DNA from: Thermothielavioides terrestris NRRL 8126
Taxonomy: Eukaryota; Ascomycota; Sordariomycetes; Sordariales; Chaetomiaceae
DNA: 64,000 bases
Assembly: GCF_000226115.1 (NCBI RefSeq)
Contig: NC_016457.1
Location: 2,108,001-2,172,000, forward strand
Direction of reading: 5' to 3'
The notes beneath the pieces are model-generated. The model worked only from the letters and a program-made list of their open reading frames with translations. It searched no databases and was not told the DNA's origin. Shown piece after piece: positions 22,705 to 34,078 of this stretch. The position numbers and the translations under genes are program-made. The stretch's first letter is position 1. Each line of letters begins with the position of its first letter.

Positions 22705-24013
22705 CGACCACAACCTATGGATTGCAGTCAGGCGATGATGTGGTACGGAATACGGAATAGAGCACCTTTCTTTTCCTTTCTCGCGCTGGATACGGAGATG
22801 GAGACGGCGGATTAGCCCAAGCCCGAGATAGCAGGTCCATGCCACCACGGCTACGGTGCTTGGGATGACAAATGCGGTCAGGGGCCGACCCTGCCTCGTC
22901 TGAGGTGCCTTAACAAGAGCATGTTCCCAACAGGCCGCCCGGCATGAACGTCACGGGATTCCAACATACTCGATTTAGCGACGAAGGTAGAGGGGAAAAA
23001 GCCCGTACACAGAGCATCTGCCTTCCTTACTGAAACCGGGGTTCTCGTGGTCGCGGTGTCGGTAACCAACCTTGTTACCTGTCTACTGTGTAAGACGCTA
23101 CCTTGGTACCTTGCCTTTTTCAGTCATGTTTCAGGTTTGTGCATGTGCGTCATCCAGGCACCGCAGCCTTGAAATGTGTATTCGGCTCACTCAAAATGGT
23201 TTAATCAGACGTGTTGCGCTCTGTGGCAGCAGTGACCAGTTCCGTTCTGTAGGTATTTGGAGAACAGTGTTTGTCCTCCCTGCGCGCTGTGCGAAATCCT
23301 TTCTCCTGCGGTTGGTGCATGTTTCAAGTGGCTAAGGACGACCTTGGATGCCCTGCCGAGGAGCAGCCCTCGGCCGTCGCTGTGGTTGTTTCCAGGTGGT
23401 CCCTGCCGCCCTGCAGGGGCTGAACGCTAAAGGTTAGCGTAGGATGGACGCTGGGACGAGAGGCCGCCATTTGCTAACGTCGACCTTGGTTGGAGACAGG
23501 CTGTCACCGACAACAAGCTGTGCGCCGTCCAATGAGACACAGCAGACACCTGCGCCTATCCTAGGTTCCATGGGCGCATTGCATGGCCTTGCTGTCTCCG
23601 TCTCTCAACACACAACACACACAACACGAGCCCTCTGTTTTTGCAGCCTCCCATATTCTCCGTTCAACCTCTCACTCATCTTCGGACGGCAAAATTCCCG
23701 TTTGTGAGCTGTTATATTGCACCTTGGATCTTGCAGCGGCACTTCCTTAAGCCGCCCTGAATTCTTTTGACCTAACCGACGGGACCTCGTGGACCCCAGG
23801 CCAGACCAGGATTTAGCTCAGCCTCAGCCTCTCACAGTCGCGCGGCCGCAATCTCTGGGCCTCCCCTGCTGCATCGGAGCTGTGCCACCACTGGCTCCCA
23901 GGAAACCCAACAAACCAACACCCAAACGATTCCGCCATCTGGATTTTTAGTGCCCCAGCAAGCTGGCAAACTGACCACGACGCCTCGACGACGCCATCGC
24001 ACTCGTAGCAAAG
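22705..24013. other. intergenic, divergent promoters
   Basis: About 1.3 kb separating the dipeptidase (-) and RhoGAP (+) starts. A CA-rich patch lies at 23,613-23,632. The last few hundred bases are C/T-rich and probably 5' UTR of the RhoGAP gene. No gene recognised. Confidence 0.5.
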
Positions 24014-26808
24014 ATGCCAGGCTTTGCAGATTCGTTCTGGTCGACAGACTACGCCGCAGGTGAGCTGCTTCTCCCCGGGCATCTGGGCAAGGAGGGATGA
24101 CCGTCCCTTCGGGATCGCGCTGACCGACTACGAGGACTCGGGGTCTTGTTTGGCAAACTACAGCAAGGCGTCATTGAGAATCGCCAGGTCCTCACAATCG
24201 CCCGCATGCGCGCCGAGGCCGAGGAGATCTACGGTCAGCGCCTGTCCGAAATCGCCCCTGCAGTCGACAAGATCCAAGGCGGGTTCGGCCGCGACGATGG
24301 CGCAAGCGTGCGCAAGGCGTACGAAGGCGTGCGATCCGAGATGGAGGATGCCGCCAGGAACCACAAGAAGATTGCGCAAAACATCCGCGATCTCGTAGTG
24401 AACCCCTTCTCGCGCTGGTGCGACGCCCACGAAGCCCGGATCCAAGACTCGCAGGAGGAGCTGCAGGCGCGAATCAAGGCGCACGATAAGCAGGCTGAGG
24501 CCGTGAAGAAGCTCAGGAGCAACTACTTCAGCAAGTGCCGTCTCGTTGAGGACCTAGAGGAGGAGAACAAGCTCGCCTTCCAAGATCCCGAGACCAGCCC
24601 CAAACAGAAGCAGAATGTTCCTCAGATCAAGGTGGAGCAGGAGCCCGTCCAAGAAGACGAGCCTCTCGAGATTGGCGATCAGATGTACACCCCGGAACAG
24701 ATCAAGAAATTGCTCGCGCACATGTTGACCACCGTCAAGATGGGCGAGACGAAGGTCCCGATCCTCGGCACCTACCAAAACACTTCTGCCGGCACAGACA
24801 TTGTGGATTACATTCAGCAGCACATGGGGAGCACGAGTGTGAGCTATGCTGAGAGGATCGGCCAGGACCTGGTTACGCATGGCTTCCTGCGCCTGGTCGG
24901 TAACGTCGGGAATACCTTTGCCAACAGCTCCAAGCTCTTCTACCAATGGCGGCCTAGGGCATTCGAAGTGGCCGGCCTGCCGGAGAAGAAGACGCTTGGA
25001 AGGACCTTTTCAATCCCCGTGTCTGGGTCGGACGCCGCCGACTCTCCCGTGGTTGGCACCGTGACCGAATACCTGGCCAAGTGGGACGTCCTGAATACTT
25101 CGCGCCCGAACGAGACGCCTGCGGAGCGCATGCGCCGAGAAGCGAGAGAGGCGGATGAGAGGTACAAGGCCGGAGTGCAGAAGCTCGACGAGATGCGCTG
25201 CGAGCTGGAGGAGGCTATCTTCCTACATCTCAAGTTTCTCGAGCGCTGCGAGCTTGACCGCCTCAAGGCGATCAAGACGGTCATCCTGGACTTCTCGGGG
25301 ACGATTAGCAACGTGATCCCGAGCCTGCAAGCCACCGTCGACAACATGATGCTCTATCAGGAGACGGTGCAGCCGCTCGGCGACCTGCGCTATCTGCTGG
25401 AGAACTACCGGACTGGCAGCTTCGTTCCAAAAGTTGTCGTCTACGAGAACTATTACAACAAGGTGGACGATCAAACCTTCGGCGTGGACCTCGAGGCCCG
25501 AGCTCGGGCGGACCGGAAGCGGGTGCCTATCATCATCACCACGTTGCTCACCTACCTCGATCACCACTATCCGGATCTCGAAGGCGACGAGGCACGGAGG
25601 GGGGTATGGCTGCACGAGGTTCCGCTTTCCCAGACGCACAAGCTGCGAGCCCTGGTCAACAATGGGAAACCGCCCGCCCTAGAAACGTTTGCCCAATTCG
25701 ATATACCGACCGTCGCAAGTCTCCTGAAGCTTTATCTGCTTGAACTTCCCGGTACGTCACGCTGAAAGCCCCGGGAAACCGCGGCCTCTTTTCTAGCCAC
25801 TACTAACGAAGAACAGATTCCCTCGTCTCCTCGCACGTTTACGAGATCATCAGGACCATCTACACCACTCCCCCCGGCGACGGCGGCGACGCCGCCCGCA
25901 TCCCGGTCCTGCAGCAGACACTCTCCCAGCTACGGCTGACGAACATCGCGTCGCTGGATGCGTGCATGAACCATTTCACTCGCCTGATTGACCTCACGTC
26001 CGCCGATGAGGAGTATGTGTCGAAGCTGGCGACCATGTTGGCCCCCTGCATTCTGCGGCCGCGCACCGAGACCTCTCTTACAATGGAAGAAAAGCATGCC
26101 TACCGGCTGGTTCGTGACCTGTTCGCGCACAAGGACGCCATCTTCAACGAACTCAAGCGCCTGTCAACCATGACTTCCTCCGGCTCCATTAAGGGTCAGA
26201 GCCGGCCGCGGGCGATCTCCACCGACGAGAGTAACCGGAAGGCCCACATGGAGGAGCGCAACCGGGCAATCCTGGAGAAGGCCAGTGGCAGTCGGAGCAG
26301 GGCGACCTCGCCCGCGCCGAGTTCCCGGGCGACCCACCGCCGCGACAGGAGTGTCGGAGGGCCCGAAACACGGTTCCCCATCTCGACCAACATCTCCAGC
26401 CCCACCAGCGAGCACAGGAAGCGGACGAGTCTCGGGCCGGTGCTCCCTAAGAGAACGAGCCTCGAGGTCCCCGCCGAGACCGACGGTGCCACGGGCCTGA
26501 GCCACCCCGCCGACGGCAACTTCATCATGAACGGAATCGCATCGGTGACGGGCGCCGTCCCCGCGGCGGAGCCGCAGGAAGGCATGGTGGAGAAGCGCAA
26601 CAGCCTGAGCCGTAGCGGGGCGCGCTTCTCGGCCGGCCGCCGTGTGACGCCCGCCTCTACCGCTGCGGCGGCCGCGACGGGCACGACGGGCACGCCGCCG
26701 CCGTCGCGCCACCAGCACACCGGCAGTGGCCAGCTGGAGGCGCAGCAGCAGAGTCCCAAGCCCGCGCAGCACGGCGTCACGCTTGTTGATGCCCCGATGG
26801 ACTACTAG
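24014..26808 (+). CDS. Rgd2-like F-BAR/DEP/RhoGAP protein
   Basis: RhoGAPs speed GTP hydrolysis by Rho/Cdc42 GTPases; F-BAR domains bind curved plasma membrane. Three exons, 24014..24059, 24135..25751 and 25817..26808, encode 884 residues. The F-BAR (FCH) start FWSTDYAAGLGVLFGKLQ is completed across intron 1. A DEP domain lies at about residues 219-289, inside the F-BAR region, a layout typical of the Rgd2 group. RhoGAP spans about 470-690, beginning FGVDLE and continuing across intron 2 with LPDSLVSSHVYEII. The tail (about 700-884) is disordered, rich in Ser, Thr, Ala and Pro. At the position of the usual arginine finger (GIFRVSG) this protein reads GVWLHEVP, with Leu508 in place of Arg. Introns are 75 and 65 nt, both phase 1. 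Confidence 0.88.
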
Positions 26809-27402
26809 TGACGGTCCTTGTTGGGGGGGATGGCTGAAGTTGGGGGTGTGACGCTGATACGATGCGGTAAGGTGCTGGATGGTGGAAGGAGGGTGGAAAA
26901 ACGAAGACAAGGACAAAGGCGAGTTATGATGATGACATGATGGCGTGCGGACCGCTGGAGCGAGCCAGTTGGATTCCAATGTATCTGTGCCTGCTACAGC
27001 TGTACGAGTGCAGACTTGGGAAAGCCTTGCATTCTCTTTTTTTTCCTTTGTTCATTTGAATGGGTTTGGTTCCGCAACTGTGTTCTCGATGTGTGTCTTC
27101 AATGATTGGGTGTGTCTCCTGCCTGCATTGTACCGCCTGGTTTTCTTTACAGGATCTTTTTCTCGGTGTTCTGTGCCCTGCGTGGCGGCGGCAATGGACA
27201 TGCTTGACGAAAGCTGTTAGTTCGAGTCCTTGGAGCAGCAAGCCGGAGAGGTTGGATGAACAACTGAGCTGGAAAACCCCCTGGCTGGCGATGCGGTCGT
27301 TCCTTTGATGCACGCCGTGTCTGCTTGCCCATGCAGCTGCTGGCTGGTGAGGATATGCAACGCGAGTGAGCAACCCGCGTCCGTCTTCTTCCAAAGGCTG
27401 CC

Positions 27403-27416
27403 CGCTTTTTTTTTTC

Positions 27417-27447
<31 letters not shown>

Positions 27448-27452
27448 TTTTT
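27403..27452. repeat. T-rich (TTTTTC)n tract
   Basis: About 50 bases of T runs broken by single C, with a recurring TTTTTC unit. It lies about 500 bp upstream of rvt, in the intergenic region. Confidence 0.85.
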
Positions 27453-27747
27453 CCTCGCCCCATTTGGCGCGAGGCTGAAAGTTTGCTGCCTCAGGAGCGC
27501 CAGCAGAGCATCAACAAACGCATTGTAGAACCGGGGGTTGGGGAGTGGCTGGTTGTGTCATTGCCGTGCTTGGCCCGCCGTCCTCAACAGCCCAAGCATC
27601 TCACCTTTGTCCTCGACTGTTCATGGTTGGTCCCATTAATGCTGTGCTGACCGTGACACGCCGTCCTCAAAGGCATCCTGTTCCACACCGATGGGGGCTC
27701 GCTTTGCTGCAGCCAACGTTCGTTGGGCCGATCCTCGCTCGCTCAGG

Positions 27748-27755
27748 TATAAAAA
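27748..27755 (+). promoter_or_regulatory. TATA-like box of rvt
   Basis: TATAAAAA, with flanks CAGG and CTGGG, 189 bp before the rvt start codon. A good TATA consensus is uncommon among neighbouring genes and is often linked to inducible genes; the link to transcription here is inference. Confidence 0.45.
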
Positions 27756-27936
27756 CTGGGATGTTTCCCTCTCCAGAAGATGTCTCTGCAAGACACCGCA
27801 TCCAGCGCTGCCTATCAGGACAACACCATTGACACGCCAAGTGTGCCTTGATCCGTCATTGAGAAGCTACACCTCTCATCACGCTCACGTTTTTCTGCAC
27901 CCCACGCCCATTTCAGCATCAATACGCGACCGCGCC

Positions 27937-30552
27937 ATGGCGTCCACAGACATCCTCTCCCAGACGCTCTCATCCATCACGGCCATCAAACTTGACCAGC
28001 TCCACGCACAGAAAGATGCATACGAGAGCAAAAAGCGCAGCCTGTGCGAAAATGTCGTCTCTGAGGTCAACACCGCCGAGCGCGTGAAGAAGCTGCTGCA
28101 AGGCGCTGAAGCGCTCCGGTCGGTCGGACTCAAGAAGAGCGCCGCGCTCTCGAGCATGGGCGAATTTCTCGACCAAGCCCGATATGATCCTTCGGTGACG
28201 GAGCCCCTGCTGAAGGAATACGAGGCCGAACTCCGCGGCCACCTGGACGCGCAGACGAACAAGTACGAGTTTGCCTCGCTGTACGGCAAGCTGGTCGAGG
28301 AATGGATCGCCTTGGGCAACTCGGACGCCACTTCGGCCGCCGAGGGGTCCGGCTTCGTGCTGGTCGGCCGCGAGGAGATGCATCAGCAGCGCGCAACGTG
28401 GGAGGAGTACGTCTTCAAGGCCAAGGAGACCGACCGCAACGCCATCCAGCGGTACTTGGAAGGGGTGTTCTCCTCGAAGGAGGCCAAACGCGGCCTGGAA
28501 GCCATCCGAGAAAAGTTCAAGACTTTCCAGAAGGACTGGAAATCGCAGCGCCACTTTGACCAGACCGCGCTGGAGACGGTCATCAAGGGCATGTTGAGGA
28601 GCGACATCCTGACGGAGGAGAAGCGGACCACGCTGAGGGACTTTTTGGGAAACCGAGTCGTGCTCTCCGAGATCGCCGATGTGCTGAACATGCGCATGTC
28701 GGCCATTGCGTCTTGGAGTTGGGGCGCACCGCTCATCGTCGAGCAGCGCCGGAACCTCAATGGTCGATACCGGTTTTACACGGACGAAGACTTGCTGCAT
28801 GCCATCTTCATCTATTATGTGGGCCTGCAATGGGCTTGCTACCTCCGCAAAGTCCTGGTCGAGTTCGTCAAGACGGAGGGCGTTTGGAAATCTGACAGCA
28901 AGCCCATCTCCAAGTCCGATGCGCGCCGTCGCCGTTTCTTCCTCAACGACGCCGTGACTCTTCACAAGGCCTCAGTCCAGAAGGATCGTGATAACCACTT
29001 TGGTGCCATTCTCCTGAACCAGCTTCCCATCTCGTTCCACGAGGTCAGGGACTCGTACGACGGCGTCGGGTGCAAGAATGGAGACACCAGGCCGAGCCAT
29101 GTCCGCGTGGTTCAGGGACTGCTTCAGCGGCTTCAAACCGAGATCCTGATGCAAACGAAACTGGGAAAAGAGATCACGGTCATCCGCTCGGACTTCAAGT
29201 GGTTCGGGCCGTCCCTCCCGCACTCGACGATCTTCGCAGTCCTCGAGTTTTTCGGCGTACAGGCAGGGTGGCTAGACTTCTTCAAGCGAGTGCTGGAGGC
29301 GACCATGCGGTTCAAGCACGACTCACCGGATACTCCGGCGCAAGCCCGGAAGCGTGGGACGCCCATCAGCACCCCGATTGCGGATTTCTTCGCCGAGTCG
29401 ATCCTGTTCTGCCTGGACTACGCCGTCAACCAGAAGGCTGGCGGCACCCGCTTGTACCGGCTCCATGACGACATGTGGCTCTGGGGCGGCTTCGAAACGT
29501 GCAGCAAAGCCTGGAAGGTGATCACCGAATTCACCGACACCATGGGACTAGAGCTCAACCCGGACAAGACCGGCAGTGTGCGGATCGCGAGGGACCGGGA
29601 ATCGGCCATGGCGACTGACCCGCGGGTAGGGCTGCCCAAAGGTGACGTGAAATGGGGCTTTCTCAGACTGGACCCTGCCACCGGTCGCTTCTTGATCAAC
29701 GAGGAAGAGGTTGACAAGCACATCGAAGAGCTGCGCCTGCAGCTGTCGGCCTGCCGCAGCGTCCTCGACTACATCCAGGCTTGGAACATCTACGGAAACC
29801 GCTTCTTTGCCAACAATTTCGGGAGGCCCGCGAACTGTTATGGGCTCGCCCACATCGACAGCATGCTCGCTACTTTCCGCCGCATCCAAGACAAGCTCTT
29901 CCCGGATCATGCCGGCGGCGTCGGCGAGCACCTCAAGCAGATGATCGCCTCACGCTTCGGCGTCGCCCCAACCGACATCCCCGACGGCTACCTCTACTGG
30001 CCGACGTCGCTGGGTGGGCTTGGCCTGCAGAACCCCTTCATCACTCTCCTGCTCTCCCGCCGCCAAGTGACGAAGAACCCGGAGAAGCTCATTGATAAGT
30101 ACCTGGAGGAAGAGGAATTCGCATATGCCCGGGCCAAGGCGCGGTTCGCCGAACACAGCGACAGCGGCAGCGGCAGCGTGGGGCCCGGCTGGGTCGATGA
30201 GCACGAGTTCGAGGACCTGCGCGACGAGCCCTTCATGTCGCTGGCCGAGTTCACGCGGTACCGCGAGCGGACCGAGTCCGCGCTCGGCAAGCTCTACCGC
30301 AAGCTGATCGGCACGCCCGACACGGCGGTCGTGGTCGCGAGTGGCGAGGTCAAGGCGGCGCTGGCGGCCGGGGGCGGGGGCGATGCCGACGCCGTGTGGA
30401 GCGAGCTCAGCGACTACGACAAATGGGTCGTGCAGCTGTATCACAAGGACATGGTGGCGCGCTTTGGTGGCGTCGAGGTCGTCGACAAGGGCCTGTTGCC
30501 GACGGGGTTGATGGCGATGCTGTGGCAGAGCCGGTTCCGCTGGCAGGGGTGA
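27937..30552 (+). CDS. rvt: rvt: domesticated reverse transcriptase-related cellular gene
   Basis: Members of the rvt class (described by Gladyshev and Arkhipova) are host genes, not transposons; their cellular role is unsettled, and starvation- or antibiotic-induced expression has been reported in Neurospora. This copy is a single exon of 871 residues. The N-terminal 300 residues are helical and charged, coiled-coil-like. The reverse-transcriptase core shows motif A with Asp419 (IRSDFKWFG), motif B with Gly474 (GTPISTPIADFF), motif C as LHDDMW with Asp511 and Asp512, and motif D with Lys544 (LNPDKTG). The C-terminal 270 residues form a thumb-like and extra domain. No LTR, integrase, RNase H, endonuclease or poly-A tail is adjacent, and the frame shows none of the CpA-to-TpA damage seen after 44 kb. 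An in-frame ATG 82 codons earlier lies upstream of the TATA-like box, so the start at 27937 is preferred. Confidence 0.88.
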   Translation: MASTDILSQTLSSITAIKLDQLHAQKDAYESKKRSLCENVVSEVNTAERVKKLLQGAEALRSVGLKKSAALSSMGEFLDQARYDPSVTEPLLKEYEAELRGHLDAQTNKYEFASLYGKLVEEWIALGNSDATSAAEGSGFVLVGREEMHQQRATWEEYVFKAKETDRNAIQRYLEGVFSSKEAKRGLEAIREKFKTFQKDWKSQRHFDQTALETVIKGMLRSDILTEEKRTTLRDFLGNRVVLSEIADVLNMRMSAIASWSWGAPLIVEQRRNLNGRYRFYTDEDLLHAIFIYYVGLQWACYLRKVLVEFVKTEGVWKSDSKPISKSDARRRRFFLNDAVTLHKASVQKDRDNHFGAILLNQLPISFHEVRDSYDGVGCKNGDTRPSHVRVVQGLLQRLQTEILMQTKLGKEITVIRSDFKWFGPSLPHSTIFAVLEFFGVQAGWLDFFKRVLEATMRFKHDSPDTPAQARKRGTPISTPIADFFAESILFCLDYAVNQKAGGTRLYRLHDDMWLWGGFETCSKAWKVITEFTDTMGLELNPDKTGSVRIARDRESAMATDPRVGLPKGDVKWGFLRLDPATGRFLINEEEVDKHIEELRLQLSACRSVLDYIQAWNIYGNRFFANNFGRPANCYGLAHIDSMLATFRRIQDKLFPDHAGGVGEHLKQMIASRFGVAPTDIPDGYLYWPTSLGGLGLQNPFITLLLSRRQVTKNPEKLIDKYLEEEEFAYARAKARFAEHSDSGSGSVGPGWVDEHEFEDLRDEPFMSLAEFTRYRERTESALGKLYRKLIGTPDTAVVVASGEVKAALAAGGGGDADAVWSELSDYDKWVVQLYHKDMVARFGGVEVVDKGLLPTGLMAMLWQSRFRWQG

Positions 30553-32486
30553 GTGAGCGGGAGGTTGGCTGCTGATCGTCGTCGTGCATGAATTTGCTCA
30601 TTCATTCGGACTGGTCGAGATGGCGGACCCCTCAGGACTGTTGGACGAACGGAATGCCCACTCCTCGAGGGGTCGTTTAGTTGTTGCTGTTAGTAGATTG
30701 CCCCCGAGCTAAACAAGTCTTTGAGTTCCCACGGGACACCCTGCCTTGGGTGTTATACTCAGTCGTTATGTAGTTGCACATGTCGTAAATTGGCACAACT
30801 CCTTTTGGCTTCCTCAACCTGTTACGTGCACACATGGAAAGAGCTCAAAGCTCGATCATTGCCGACTCACGGCTAGGAACCCTGGGTGGACGCGTGAGCT
30901 GACTCTCCATAATAATTCGTCAGCGTCGGTAAACATCCACCCGCGCGGCCCCGTCTTCGGGTCCCCAATGCAGAAAGAATTTGGGCGGCATTGGAGGGCC
31001 CGACAACTTCCTTGTCAGAAGCTGCGCGCGGGCGGAGTTGTCCTCGCCCTCCTCGTTGCCGAATTGCGGACCGCCATCTTCATCCCCTGAAGTCTTGTCA
31101 ACGCAGATGTTGGCCCTGTCCGTCATGCGGGGAGAATGACATGGACCTTGCCCGGGAGACCGCCATTAGCCCGTAGGTAGGAAGGTAGGTAGGTATCCGG
31201 CCGGAGCCGACGCAGTTCTGTCTTGTGGTTCTGTCTCCTTCTCGAGCCCGTCCCAGTCTTGCAAGCAGTCCATCATCTCGCCTTTGCTTGACCGCGTCGG
31301 CCGCGGCGGTCATCCTTGCCTGCCCGTCGGCACGGCGGAAATACTCACGTTTGCGGCGAACTCCTCCAGCGTCACGTTTCTGTCCGTTTCCACGATCAAG
31401 ACACGATAGAGGAGTCTGCACTCCTCTCTGCCATCCGGAGTTGTTTTGAAACAGCTCTGTGGCCTCCAAAACCAACCGCAATTGGCAGGCGAGGGGCTGA
31501 GTCCGGAGCCAACGTTGCTTAAGGCTGACCGCGCTTTGGGCATTCTAAAATTGGGCAGTGCGCCAGCCAACCACAGAAGACTCCGTACCGGACTTTCGCC
31601 AAGTACCGGCGTGAGTGGCAACCTGAAATACACAGTATGGACGGAATACAACGTCCCCAACCGGCCGGATCAGCGTAGCACAGCCGCCAGCGCGCTGGGC
31701 ATACGCAACCTACCTAAGGTAGGTAAGTTACTGAAGTACACTACACTACCTAGGTAAAAGTTACTCCGTACATCATCCCACTTCCAGTAAAACATGTCCC
31801 TCCACTGTTGAGAAGTCTGTCCACCACTGCCTCTGCATGCTCAAGGCCATCTAAAATGAGCTCGGCGAGCTTTTAACTACCAAGCTTCGCGGCTGGGATC
31901 AATGGGAAGTTTGGTCTACCTTGCCAACAACCAACAACCCGAAAGGAACAACCTAGCCCCCACCAAGTCGGAAATGAACGGTGCCGCTGTGCCGCGCTAA
32001 CTAACGTTAATGTATGTGCGTTAGTCACCTTCCCTGCCGCCCGTGGCGCAGAGGCTGACGGCTTCTGGAAGCGTCATAGCTGTGGCTCTGCACTGTGCGG
32101 CCCCCATCTGCGGAGCCGGGGGCAGCCCACCGTCGCCCAGGCAAACCGCAAGGCGGCTGTGTTGGATCCAAGAACCTGTCGTGGAACTTTTCCGAGCTGA
32201 ACGGTTCTGCTCTAGCCTGCGCGTTTCCGTTATTTTCGTCCTTTCTTCGATGATGGCAGCACGGTGATTACCTTGCCTCGTTTGCTTCACGTTGCCATTA
32301 TTGTGTGTTTCTTTTCGCGGTTTCCGTTGTCGCATTTCCACTTGCAGAGCATCCCCCCCTTGGCGTGTTAGGGCCGTCGACATCGCAGCGCCGTCAACAT
32401 CAACAATCAGGCTGCCAAACCTGCCTTGTCCGCGACAGTAGCCATCTCCCCCCAGCAGCCCCCAAGAAGCCCCCCAGCCGACCAAG
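30553..32486. other. intergenic, 1.9 kb
   Basis: No recognisable gene. Short palindromic GGTAGG/CCTACC motifs cluster at 31,170-31,196 and 31,700-31,756 (for example ACCTACCTAAGGTAGGT and ACCTAGGT). The last 300 bases are C/T-rich and are probably the promoter and 5' UTR of the MARVEL-type gene. Confidence 0.5.
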
Positions 32487-33502
32487 ATGTGGGAGCTCGA
32501 ACTCGACCCAGAACTCATTCCGACTTTGAAGCTGGTGTTTCACTCAGCCCAGATCCTCTTCGCTTTCATTTCGTGGTGCCTGGAAATCGCGGTTTTCCGG
32601 GCGGACGGCTCCCAAATCGTGGGAAACAATGGCTGGACCTTCGCCGTGGTATGCCGCCTCTCCATCGCTCGCCGCCGAAAGCATGAAGCGCTTACTTGCC
32701 ATGCCTCGCCAGTTCTTCCTCTCCGTACCGGCCTGGATTTACTTGACCATGGCTCCGAGGTTCCCTCGCACTCGTCACATCGCCAACCCGAACGCCATGC
32801 TCGCGGTTGACGCCCTGTACACGGTCATCTGGCTGTCGGCCTTTGCTACACAGGCTGCCTATAACACGGCCAATCTGTGCGGCTCAGCCTGCGGCGTCAG
32901 CAAGGCCGTTGTGGGTCTTGCCTTCTTCGTCTTGTACGCTGCACCCCTTCTTCCCGCCCCCCTTTCCCTAGAACCGAGCGGAATTGCTAAACAACCTCTT
33001 ATTTTTCAGCCTTTTCTTCTGCATAACTACATTTCTCAGCATCTGGACCCTCAGGTACTACCGGTGGAACAACCGTCTGCCCGGGTACGACCGCGCCCAA
33101 CTCAACAGCCAGAACATCGACCCCGACAAGGCCGCCTTCTCGCTGGCCCCGCACGACGAAGAGGCCTACGCGCCCGTCAACACGAACGACAACGACGAGC
33201 AGCACCACGGATCACATTACGGCGGCGACGGCGCACACTCCGACTACTCTGATCATTTTGCCGGCTCGGCTAGCCATGTTAGCGGCGGTGCCAGCACGGT
33301 CAGCGCGTACCAGGACAACCCGTTCCGGGAGCACGAGCATGAGCATGCGGCCAATCCATTCGAAAGCGATACTGAGTACCACTCCGGGAGGGTGTCTGCC
33401 GCGGGCAGCCGGTATACGCCTCCGACGGCCGCGGACACCTACGAAGACGACTCGCGCCCAGTTAGGTTTCCTGCCGCGAACTACGACCGGATTGAGGGGT
33501 GA
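32487..33502 (+). CDS. MARVEL-type four-helix membrane protein
   Basis: Three exons, 32487..32648, 32713..32933 and 33010..33502, give 291 residues. Four membrane segments are visible: LIPTLKLVFHSAQILFAFIS, a short one around FFLSVPAWIYLTM, AVDALYTVIWLSAFATQA, and VVGLAFFVFLFFCITTFLSI, the last created by splicing. The layout and the LWLxAFAxxA-like third helix fit fungal MARVEL-domain proteins of the plasma membrane or endosomal system; a specific function is unknown. The C-terminal 150 residues are cytoplasmic and disordered, rich in Asp, His, Ser and Tyr, with repeated NPF motifs (DNPF and ANPF), which may bind EH-domain endocytic proteins. Introns are 64 and 76 nt, phases 0 and 2. The start ATG matches the first methionine and gives a short acidic N-terminus. 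Confidence 0.75.
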
Positions 33503-34078
33503 GGAAGGCGAGAATGACTTTGGCTCGGGCCGCAGGGCAGAAGAAAGGGGGAACTGGGTGGCGGAGGATCCATGCTTGAAAATGGGTACAGGAATGGGAC
33601 GGTGTAATATTCTGGCTCTTTATTCCTCGCTTGGTCGGGGCATATACGGACAGCGTTGGATTGGGTTCAGTTTTGGTGTTGCCGGCGTCATAGAGGGCAA
33701 ATTACAAAGAGATACCATGAACATGGCAGATTTATTATTCGGTTTGCCATTCCTTTCGGCTGTCTATCGCTCTAAGTTGTGTCGCAGGTTGTTATATCAA
33801 CCTTTCCTGTACCTCTCTGCCCCATCAGTAACGCCAGACGCCAGCTCGATAAAACCTCGACCCTCTTTACCGCAACTTCAACCGCGGCCTCTTCTTCGCA
33901 TCTCAACAGCAAGTCACGCTTATCCCAAAACCTCATGACCCCTGACCCTTCCTTGACCACTCCTGACCATCACACAGCCGCGCTGCGGGATGTCCTGGGG
34001 AAGTACACGGCGCACTTCACCATCCATTTCCCACACGGCTGCACCCGTGAACTCCCTTTCTGCTTCGCTACCACCCCA
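33503..34078. other. intergenic between convergent genes
   Basis: About 0.58 kb of 3' flank for the MARVEL-type gene (+) and nop16 (-). Nothing beyond probable UTRs is recognised. Confidence 0.6.

Larger units (their letters stand above)
26809..27936. other. intergenic, upstream region of rvt
   Basis: About 1.1 kb from the stop of the RhoGAP gene to the start of rvt. It holds a T/C-rich microsatellite-like tract at 27403-27452 and a TATA-like box at 27748. No gene recognised. Confidence 0.6.

Noticed and set aside
27210..27235. GTTCGAGTCC, B-box-like
   Set aside because: No A-box at the right distance and no acceptor stem could be drawn.
27970..28965. Minus-strand frame of 331 codons inside rvt
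   Set aside because: Antisense shadow of a GC-rich coding exon with no domain of its own.
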